Source: Sipunculus nudus (Eukaryota > Annelida > Sipuncula > Golfingiida > Sipunculidae). From it: a DNA stretch of 64,000 bases. The stretch lies in contig CM049309.1 of the NCBI GenBank assembly GCA_026874595.1, forward strand, positions 17,996,576 to 18,060,575, written 5' to 3'. Shown here in pieces: positions 55,201 to 64,000 of this stretch. Made by a program: the position numbers and the translations under genes. Below the pieces are notes generated by a model that saw only the letters and a list, made by a program, of their open reading frames with translations, did no database searches and was not told where the DNA came from. Within the stretch, counting starts at the first letter, position 1; every line of letters starts with the position of its first letter.

Positions 55201-55714
55201 CTGGTTTCCAAGGAGATTTTTCATGGACCTCTCAGTGTGTCAAGAATTAAGATTCTAAGTCCAGTCTTTATGATTTGTGCCTTGTTAACAGATGTTCACA
55301 TTTTTAAAGGTCTCAAAAATAGAGAAAAAAATTCGTAAAAAATCGAAAAATACAGGTGGCGCCACCAGTCTGCAGGAAGTGATGTAACATCTCATGATCA
55401 ATATGTATGCCAAAAATCATGACCATCAGTCAAGTAGTTAATGAGATATTGAAGTTTTTGTATGAAATTTTTGACTTTTCTGGGGGGTACTTTGGGGCCA
55501 CATAGCTCGAAGGATATGAGTAACAGAGACCTAATTTCTGGTTTCCAAGGAGATTTTTTATGGACCTCTCAGAATCCCAAGTTACAAGGTTCTGGGTCCA
55601 GCGGTTACGATTTGTGCCTGGTTAACGGACGGACAGACGGACAGACGGACAGACGGACGACGGACAAAGAGTGATCGCTATAGCTCAGATGACTTTCAGT
55701 CAGCTGAGCTAAAA
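52295..55714 (+). mobile_element. Family A1 element, copy 2, with a nested family D insertion
   Basis: The left end is GTGACCCATGGGTCATGACG with GCTCAGCTGACTG. The right end is an ACGG/ACAG microsatellite (about 55625-55660), then CTATAGCTCAGATGACTTTC and CAGTCAGCTGAGCTAAAAA. It holds six units of about 340 bp with starts near 53670, 54013, 54357, 54697, 55033 and 55370. Three carry exact GGTGGCGCCACC (54682, 55018, 55355). Sequence to 52476 and from 53650 aligns with 3006-3190 and onward of copy 1. The 1.17 kb between is family D. Confidence 0.8.
52477..53651 (+). mobile_element. Family D element, complete copy nested in A1
   Basis: The left end is AACTAGAATACGGGTAACC with GTATCTGCCAAAA. 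The right end is a GCGGCGGCGGCGGAGG tract followed by a 30-nt hairpin at 53620-53649, with stem GTATCCGC-AAAAC / GTTTTGGCGGATAC and loop TTC. Four internal GGTGGCGCCACC sites lie at 52894, 53043, 53174 and 53323, alternating ...CTGTCATAAAATC and ...ATTTTTTGTG continuations, so units come in pairs. There is no ORF. Confidence 0.78.
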
Positions 55715-56600
55715 AGGTATAACTGAAGTGCAAATGAGTACGTAAAACTTTATTTAAAAATGCGCATAAATACAGTAACGGAAGAATTAGTCGACGCTTA
55801 GCTATTAGTGTTAACTAAATATATAAAAAGAATATGGGCTTGACAAGTTTATTTCCTACCTCAGTACATGACGTTTATCCAAACATTCAGTTGTATATCG
55901 GTCTCTCTTTTTTTAATATTTCAGTTACAAATATAACCAGAAATCTGATTCCAAGAAATGCAAGCTTCCGCCAAGTGTTTGTGTGTGTGTGTGTGTGTGT
56001 GGGGGGGGGGGTATCTATTTTGAGATGCTCATTCTCGGAAAGGATGAGGTTGTTTTGTGTGTGTGCACGTGTTTATGTGTATATATATCAGTAAACTACG
56101 TTGAGTTTGGAGATATTTATATGTATTTTGAAATTATGTTATTGTTAAATATTCATTTGTTGTCAGATTTTACATATAACGCGGGTTATAACAGTATATA
56201 CATAATATTTGTTTTAGATTTTAAAATCTTTAATCTAACGCCAAAAAAAATATTCATATATACTAGATATTCCGAGGACTCCAAATATGTATATATAACC
56301 AGGGGTAAGGATATTTGAATAAATATTTAAAGCTACTGTGAAGCAAGGTATAGGTTGACGATACTAAGAACTTGCATGGGTACAGTTTTGGGGTATGGAG
56401 GCTCATTCAACAAATTAACACTGGCTGGCCTGTATTATCAATGACATCTCGAGCTCAGGCTTTGCACACTGTGGAAATGATCAGGTCTCCCAATGAATTG
56501 GACAAAAAAGGTCTAAGCAAATTTAAAACATAAAACTATGAAATGCTATATTGTATCGCATTTCAACACAAACAAAAATAAAAATTTAAAACTCACTGTT
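55715..56600. repeat. Non-coding, with GT microsatellite and G-run at 55978-56010
   Basis: About 12 GT units then about 10 G. The rest is AT-rich. The ORFs over it are low-complexity. Confidence 0.6.
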
Positions 56601-59035
56601 TCTGGGACAGGACCAAGAATAAGATAAAAAGGTGGCCTGTGTCCTGCTTTAATCAAACCAACGATATTGAGGGTCGCACTTTTTAACTTTTCAGCTTGAC
56701 GTACAATGCGATACCACGCTCTCGTTGGTCTGATTAAAATTTTTCACTCGGTGCGCACCCTGGTGTTCGAACACAGAAAATCTTGCTATACAAAGCAGCA
56801 GTTAAACGAGAGGAGATCCTGAACGACTGCAGTGTATTATCTGTGCCTGAGGAGCGTAATAGGAAAGAAAAAGGAACCATGCAGATGCAATATCCGGCTC
56901 TGCTTTTTTGATATGCAGTGTTTATTGTTCTAATTCCCTGAATTTTAACCGAAAACGAGGGGCCCCCTTTCCGCTCTAAATGTTCCCCGTCCCATCCCCT
57001 TTTTGGGTTTATAATACTGAGGAACATAACGATACGTACTTGTTATGAACAATACACGCTATAAACTAACCCAGACTGCAGCTTTACAGTCCGAATTTTC
57101 AAAAAGTCCTATAGTTAAAACAAAAAAAAAACATTTTAAAAAATTTGTTTAAATTCAGTTTAAAAATCCACTACGCTCTCGCTATATATTAGTCCGCTCT
57201 CCTCTTTTCGTTCTGCCTCTTCAGGGCGCTCCGCTATATGACCGAGCACTCCGCCCGACCATTTCAAATCCTCTGCTGATAGTTTGTTTGTAAAACTATA
57301 TAATATGACGGGATATAAAATTCACAATTTTAACTTTCTAACGTTGAATAAATTTTCACCACTGTCTGTTAGCACCCTTTTATTCATTTTTTTATGGTTG
57401 GTCCGGAGGGAGCTAGTTGGATTGTTTTTACTTCAGGGAAGCGCTTATTTTCAGAAGTGGTTTTCTCGAGGGAAGTATATCTTTTAGACTAATGCATAAT
57501 GGGGTACCTTTGAACCAGGTTTTTTGTCTTTAACGGTAACTATCGCTTTTGCTTCTCAACGCCATCTTGTATTCAAACGTTGAACGAATTAGAACTTTTA
57601 GATATCTATCTTTTCTATTAAATGATAGCATTTATTATATTTCAGCTCGACGTTGTGAAACCTTATGTCTTCTCGTTGGAAATCCACTAAAATTTGAAAA
57701 AAATATACAAAGGAAATATCCAGTTTTAAAGGCTTACTCAAACGTTATGTGTTTCACTAAATGAACACGAGATGGCGCTGAGATGCAGTAGTGGTTTCAT
57801 CGCAATTAATAATGAACGTGAAGAATCATTTTGAGGTATCTCATTGTGCTAATTAAAACTAGCCATAAATTCAGCTATTTACCTGCGTTGGCTGTATAGA
57901 ATTTATGTGACTTCTGACTTACTCTTCCTACAAATGAATTAACTGTGGGAATTTCTTGATGAGAAAGGTTCTGCGACGGCTGGATGAGTTTGTTTATCTA
58001 CAATCTGTCAGGAAACACTTCACATGCGTCATTTGTTGACAAATAGAAAACTCCTGTAGCCAAAGGTGGTACGTTGCATGTGTACATAAGTTGAAAGGCC
58101 ACTGGTTGCAAAACGCCATTTGCTAAAATCTTGGTTGTCTGATTTGCCGTCAGATGTCGTTGTTTGACGTGTTTGGATTATAATAGCGGAACCCCACATG
58201 TTATAAACACACAGATGTAAACAAAACAGACAGTCTGTGTTGCATTCGATAGGCTTTTTCTGGCCGCTTTTTTTAAGGGCTCAAGGGATTATCTTTAACA
58301 GACGTCAATTAACAAAACAGGCCTCTATAAATTGTAGCAATAAAGTTATGAGGTTGCATCCATGGTTTTGCATGGACCAATCTCATATCGCTTCGTTTGT
58401 ATTACGTTTTCTTTAGAAGCAAGAATAATTAATCTTTCAGTTGAAATACAAAATGCTTTAATCTGCCTCTGCTATTTATGTTAAATAAAAAGTTTTCCGT
58501 TTCTTTATTGAAGCATTTGAATCCGCACTGCATTTTAATTTAAGGCGCAGAAACTAAGGCTTGAAAATAGTAGCTCAGTAACACAAGGTGAATTAGTTCT
58601 TTATATCCATAATTTTTTTTGCAAATGGTAAATCTTGATTTCAGATATTGACAAAAATAATCGACAAGAGACAGTGCACTGTTAACATCTCCAGAACTTC
58701 GCCCTTTGCGAGACGTAAAACTTTTTTGTCATACGCCATCTAGTGGATAAAATTATAACTACTTTAAAATGTAGCCCCTTTCCCTTTTCCCACTTGATAA
58801 GAATCGTAGACGCTTTAATTCCTGTTTGTGGGAGTGCATGTCTTAATATCGAGTAATGGACGAAACTGTGCACTATATGAGTATAATGGCCGTGCCTTAC
58901 GGAGATTGCGTGTGTCACAAAATAAATGCCAAAACACTTTTTTTTCTCTCGCTCTGTGGCTTTCTTCCCATTTCTCCTAAAATAAGATTTCAAGCGTTTG
59001 TGAAAAAAAACATAGTTATATATACATATCATTCT
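56601..59035. other. No gene or element recognised
   Basis: Moderately AT-rich, less repetitive than the introns to the left, with a few CpGs around 56690-56780 and 57170-57260. Short ORFs on both strands show no familiar protein. Confidence 0.4.
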
Positions 59036-59039
59036 TCCC

Positions 59040-59965
59040 AGGATAAATAATGATTCCAGTCACTTCCGGGGAGGATTGAGATTTTTCATTTTTCGGGGAG
59101 AGACTGAAATTCAGTTTTGAAATTCAAACATGGGAAAAATGAGAATTCTCATTTGTCCTGGAAGGAACAAGAGTCATCTTATGTAAGCTTTTAACTCTTA
59201 TATTTACCATTAAAATATGTTATATTAAAAAAAATGAAACCATCTTTCTTTCACAAATCTTTCTTAATTTTGAACTTAATGAAGCTAAGAAAATGAAGCT
59301 ACACAAAAGAATCAGATTCTGTTATTTAAATAAGATGTGTCATATTGCTGGTTTGGATAAGTATCTTTTTTTAATCATTGATGTTTTAGGCCATAATTTT
59401 AAATATAGCAAATACAGGTCCTTGTATTTAATAAGATTAAAAATAAATTTACACTCCATTTAAACGCTCTAGAATGGTCACAAATGATGCTACAAACAGT
59501 GTTATACTGTGCTGTTTAGGTGTTTATTTTTATTTTAGGAACCTTCCCTATCGACAAAAAGAAATCATTTTACAATTAATTTAATATGCATGGGAAAATG
59601 AGAATTCCTGTTGTTCAGGGAAAAATCAGACTTATCATTCTAACTGGAAAATAAAAATCAATTATAAATTAATTAATAATTTGGGAATAATAAGAAATTC
59701 ACAGGAAAATTATGAATTGTCTTTTTTTTCCCGGGAAGAACTATAGAATTCTCATTTTTCCAGTTCTTCCCAGGTAAATTGAGAACCAAAAGATGGTTTG
59801 AAATTATTCCTTTTCTTCTCCGGAAAATGAGAATTCCAGTCTCTCCCGTGAGGATTGAGAATTCTCATTTTTCCCGGGAAGGATTGGAATTTTTAGATAT
59901 GAATTCTCAATTAACCAGGGAAAACAGGAATCATGTAATATGTCGAGGGAAGAATAAGAGTTTTT
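59040..59965. repeat. Cluster of GAGAATTCTCATTTTTCC motifs
   Basis: At least six degenerate copies of a motif centred on the palindrome GAGAATTCTC and followed by TTTTCC(C/T)GGGAA, in both orientations. Clear ones are near 59140, 59602, 59744, 59825, 59855 and 59899. More copies occur at 61258-61322. Confidence 0.65.
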
Positions 59966-60148
59966 GAAGATCGAGATTTATGGGGCCTAATCATCTATAA
60001 AATCATGTTGAATTTGCACGAATAATAGCGCCTTCTCGTTGAAGAAAATTGGTACCTGGCAAAATATTGCGCCTGTACATGAGTGTTAAAAACAGAGGAC
60101 CGGGCGTGATCACAGGCGCGTCAACATAAGTCAATCAGGAGATTCCCT

Positions 60149-60848
60149 CAATGCCGACACCAAGGGGGGCAAGGGGGGGGGGGGGGCAAATGCCCTTACC
60201 ATGATCTTACCAAGTAAAGCACTTGCATTTAAAAAAAATTGATATAATCAATGTGAAACACAATATCCGAAAGAAATTCTGCCAAGTTCTTTGCTGGAAC
60301 TTTTTATGCTATTTTAAGAATGTCACTCCCAAGATGAATACTATTTAGTTTTTATAAAAAATACATTTGAAATTATTAAACACACTATTAAGTCATCGTC
60401 ATACAGACTTGTTTATACGTAAAAGAAAGTTTTAAAGATTCTTAAAAATCATGAAAATATATACAAATGTATTACTTAAAAAGTCATGAAAGGAAAGTCC
60501 AAACACTTTAAAAAATATGAAATGTTATGAAATATAAAATTTTTGTTAAAACGTATATGACAAAATATATGAAAAAAGACGAATCTAAATTATGTTGTTA
60601 TGCTTTAACAAATAGTGATTGGTTATTTTCTCTGAATAAAGTGTATCTCCCTGTTCTTCTGTTTACGTTATAATACGTAAGGAATTCGCTATAGAAAAAA
60701 CCTCAATTTACAATGTAAATTTCGCGCGTAGCGAATTTTTTTTTGTCTGACCCCCCCCCCCCCTCCTCCCGAACATTTTCTTTTGCCCTCCATTTGCCCC
60801 CCCCCCCCCCCTCCTACACATACACTTAAAATCCTGGTGCCGCCACTG
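60149..60848. mobile_element. hAT-like MITE with 7/8 target duplication
   Basis: The left end is CAATGCCGACACCAAGG. The right end, reverse-complemented, is CAGTGGCGGCACCAGGA (13 of 17 match). Flanks are GATTCCCT (60141-60148) and GATGCCCT (60849-60856). Just inside each end is a G-run or its inverse C-run followed by CAAATG, extending the inverted repeat. There is no transposase. Confidence 0.7.
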
Positions 60849-61170
60849 GATGCCCTACCTGACTTCGTAAAAAAAAATGTAATACATGTTCCCTTTGACT
60901 GAAACGTCGCATATTACGGTTGTTAAGGCCAGGGACCCGATACACGGGATACACGCGCATGACCTCCTGTCACGCGGCCTTAAATTGTTATGTAAACAGA
61001 CACACGTGGACTGTGTTTACTAACACCTAGAACCATAACAACGTGTTAAAGAGCTACAGGAAAAGTACTGGGACCGTGTGTTGGGACGGTTTGCCTTGGA
61101 ACTTTTTTTTCATAAAGCAAAACTAAACTGATAGTGTGAAAGATTGGACATTGTTCCATAATATTGCTCC

Positions 61171-61174
<4 letters not shown>

Positions 61175-61244
<70 letters not shown>
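61175..61244. repeat. TA microsatellite
   Basis: About 34 TA units, lying between copies of the GAATTC-motif repeat. Confidence 0.95.
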
Positions 61245-61246
<2 letters not shown>

Positions 61247-61583
61247 CCTTTCATGAGAATTACAATGCTTCCTTGGGAAAATGAAAATTCCCATTCTTCT
61301 TGGGAAAATTAGAATTCTCATTCAATTCTTAACCTTGTATAGTTATAACCTACGAGTATATACGTGTCAGCAACCCGGGAAGTGTCTTGACCTTTCAGCA
61401 TGATATACAAGTCAGACAAAATTATCTGGGTCAATACTTAAGTATAATTCTTTACTGAGATTTCACGGTAATATAAATGATGCATAAAATAAGCCTAATC
61501 GATGAATAATCGATCATCGGACGTTTTTTATCTTTCGGTCATCAAATATGACTTTACAGCCGTTTACTATCACTAATATATAT

Positions 61584-61622
61584 GTATGTGTGGGTGTGTG
61601 TGTGTATACATATATATATATT
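61584..61622. repeat. GT/TA microsatellite
   Basis: GTGTGGGTGTGTGTGTGT followed by TATATATA. Confidence 0.8.
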
Positions 61623-61779
61623 ATTTAGTGACATTTATTCAAATTTAAAATTTTAATAATTTCGTATACAGAAAAAACAACTATTTTATTGTTTATCCTG
61701 ATGAATCATAAACGAAAGGAAAGTTCCTAGAAAACATATCACGACGCAGTGGGCAATGATAAACACGGGAAATTTTAAC

Positions 61780-62240
61780 GTAGTTATGTAATGCATGAGT
61801 CACACGACAGGCGCGTTTACTCTGGGCACGTATTCATTCGGGGGCGAGCCAACACACTGCGGGGGATCAGTTTGTTCCGAGTTGTCGCGGGGACGAAACG
61901 GCTAAAATCTTGCAGAACCGACCACCAATCGGGGCCGCGATTTGAATCACATGCCGAAGTACGCTGGCTTCATCACATGGATTGATTAAAGGGTCGTTGG
62001 CAGGTCGGGATGGAGTGAAAACCGCTGGATTTTTGTGTGTCTGGGGCGAGATCGCGGGAAACATGGGTGCAGGAGAGAAGGAAGAATCGAAAGGACCCAG
62101 AGAACTCAAACTTGTCAGCCCTGTGGGGTCCGAACCCGCTATCTACTCATGGCCATTGCCAGTTTCGGTATGTGTTCGCTCAACAGTTGACGGGTTGCCC
62201 AGACATTCGGTCAACCCATTTTCATGTAAAACGTGCCGTT
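61780..62240 (+). promoter_or_regulatory. CpG-rich region upstream of a candidate plus-strand first exon
   Basis: CpG-rich compared with its surroundings (GGCGCGTTTAC, GAGTTGTCGCGGGGACGAAA, GGGGCCGCGATTTG). It contains ACCAATCGGGGC at about 61924, a CCAAT-like box. It ends about 80 bp before an acceptor-flanked ATG exon. A repeat origin for part of it is possible because GGGGTCCGAACCCGC near 62127 resembles a pol III B box. Confidence 0.35.
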
Positions 62241-62318
62241 TTGTAGTGTGTATAGACACTTTGTTACACGTTTTATGGTAAATTTAAGACTTATTTTATC
62301 TTTTTGACTTGTTTTCAG

Positions 62319-62362
62319 GACGGGAAGGAAGATGGCGCCAACGAAATCGTTGAAACAATTCG
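62319..62362 (+). CDS. Candidate first coding exon of an unrecognised plus-strand gene
   Basis: The acceptor TTTTTGACTTGTTTTCAG is directly followed by GACGGGAAGGAAG and an ATG at 62332 in strong Kozak context (GGAAGATGG). Ten codons follow, MAPTKSLKQF, plus one base, then the consensus donor GTAAGTA. A good acceptor, start context and donor within 44 bp is unlikely by chance, and a CpG-rich stretch lies upstream. I do not recognise the peptide. No second exon is evident before 64000. Confidence 0.45.
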
Positions 62363-64000
62363 GTAAGTACCTATGCCGAAGTTGGAAAAATGCCACCCAA
62401 CCTCTCAGTGTGTTCCACGGTTGGCTTTGTCAGAATGATTGACAGCTCATGTTATACCAAAACCTGGGGGTTCGGTTGGTCGAATCCTTGCGTGTTTTGT
62501 ACCGCTTGTAATTGAGAAATTTAGGATTCTGTGTATATAAAAATCACACACACCCCTTCCTTTGTATGTAGGTTGGAGATAGTTTTATAAACAGTACCTA
62601 GATCTATATTGTAGGCCTGAACAGGGTGCTGCCCAGCTGGGCAGTGTTTTAAGTCTGATGTATATGAACTTCTAATTAACAAGGTCATATGGGTTTGGTA
62701 AAATTTGATGTTGTTCTAATTTTCTGATGAAAATGAGGATTGTTGTATTTGTGACAGTACTGGTATTTCATTCTAGACCACAAAAGAGTTGGTTGAACAT
62801 TTAAGTACATTTCACAATAGCCTGTAGGTGTGAAAATGTTTTTTTTTCAGTATACATGTTTTTTTATATGTTAATATAATTTGTGAATGTCAGTGTGATC
62901 ATATTTTCCAGGAAATATTTCTTTGACAAACCTCAGTGTATGATCTTGATGATAATTGTTGGGGTGGTGAGTGATGTACAATATGTTTATGAGTGACACA
63001 ACTGTTTTATGAACATTCATGAGTATGTCATATGTTTTCTAATTATCAAGTGACATTTTTGAAGATTTTGGTGGGAGTAAACATTGGGGGGGGGGGCACA
63101 GCAAGATATTGTATGGTTTTTAGGAAGGACTCCAGGCTTAAACTATTGAATTCTGCTTCCTTTGATGATAATTGACAAGTCTTTTTCTACATGTATATAT
63201 ATGTTATAGGGGGTAGTTCAGTTTCTTTACTTTAAACAGGTCTGAGCCATTCAAATGATTCAAATTTAACAGTTTAGATATTGAGTTTGTACTTAATATT
63301 ATATCAGTAGGTATAAAAGCAGGTTTGGTTGAAGCATTGGTAAGTCACATCAGAAAAAGATTTGTCAAAGGTACTTATTGGTAAATATTTCTGGTAAACT
63401 TGTTTTGCTAATATGTTTACTGTTAGGTTGTGTTTATGACTATCAAAACAGAAAGTCAACCATGGTTTTAAAATGGTTATTAGATCAAATAAGGTAGCAC
63501 AATATAAATTTACATTTTCATAGATGTCTGGAAAGAAAATATGACCCTCCGTACCACTTGCGCTAAGATGCCTTAAATTGTACGCAAAGCACATTGACGG
63601 ATTTCATATGTTCCATAGCAACATGCATATTTTCTGTGTCACTTTGGTGTACCATGCAGAATAGGCAAAAATCACTACAAATGGTGATTTTGGTGGATAA
63701 GCACTCCGCATGCAAGATATGTACATAAGGAATCTCGCCTTATTTATTTGGTCAATACCGATTTCTATCTGCATGTGGTACATAAGAAATCATACCCCTC
63801 TCTAATGCTTTGGTCTTATTTAAAATATGACATAAATAGTGGTCTCAGTCTGATGGAAAATGTTTGTAGGTTAGTGGCTGTTTTATATCAAGTAATTATA
63901 GTCTGTTCCACTACCCCTGTCCACCAGTTTTTTTGTGATTTTTTAAAATGTGAATCTTAGAACGCCAAAACTTTTTGTTCTTTGGGCAGAAAGAGGAAAA
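62363..64000. other. Probable first coding intron of the plus-strand candidate gene
   Basis: AT-rich sequence with a G-run at 63086-63095 and no recognised exon or element. Confidence 0.35.

Noticed and set aside
61982-62281. A 99-aa plus-strand ORF as the coding start of the right-hand gene
   Set aside because: It runs through a SINE-like segment (GGGGTCCGAACCC) and ends in a stop before the acceptor at 62318. The exon with strong Kozak context at 62332 is a better start.

Overview
The window is eukaryotic nuclear DNA from an invertebrate animal, most likely a mollusc and plausibly a bivalve. It is AT-rich and dense in microsatellites. It contains GT-AG introns of up to about 6 kb and many layers of interspersed repeats. 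The mollusc call is an inference from two things: repeat elements with internal tandem repeats followed by an ACGG-type microsatellite, as described from bivalves, and a DIRS-type retrotransposon relic. I recognise no bacterial-type features.

The one clear gene is RAD54L, encoding the Swi2/Snf2-family DNA translocase that works with RAD51 in homologous recombination. It lies on the minus strand from about 41.4 kb down past the left edge of the window. I reconstructed 14 coding exons whose splice phases agree at every junction. They total 1339 coding bases (about 446 codons) and cover the N-terminal region and the first RecA-like lobe (Walker A, DEGH box, SGTPIQN motif), up to the LKKLCN segment. 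The rest of the second lobe and the C terminus lie beyond position 1. The first coding exon is uncertain; an ATG directly abutting a donor at 41650-41652 is a weak candidate. At the right end, 62319-62362 looks like the first coding exon of an unrecognised plus-strand gene that continues past 64000.

Most of the rest is repeats. Several families of non-autonomous, Helentron/TR-MITE-like elements fill the RAD54L introns and the upstream region. I label them A, B, C, D and F, with A split into A1, A2 and A3. A, B and F carry short subterminal inverted repeats, C and D carry related inverted sequence at their two ends, and most copies have internal tandem units. Families A and F, and at their 3' end B, carry ACGG-like or ACG-rich microsatellite before a 3' hairpin and an A-run. 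Across families, the internal units contain the same 12-bp palindrome GGTGGCGCCACC, with at least 17 exact copies. The elements are nested: B inside A2 (twice), D inside A1, and D (with an 833-bp higher-order repeat) inside B inside A2. Related copies elsewhere in the window serve as empty-site references.

Other mobile relics are two hAT-like MITEs with 8-bp target duplications (30690-31527 and 60141-60856), a palindromic TTAA-flanked MITE, a GTGGTTGGC-type MITE in a CpG-rich and a CpG-decayed copy, two tRNA-derived SINEs, a broken DIRS-like retrotransposon (41.86-44.79 kb) and a LINE reverse-transcriptase fragment (48.25-48.73 kb) split by a TA microsatellite. From 45 to 62 kb I see no recognisable host gene.
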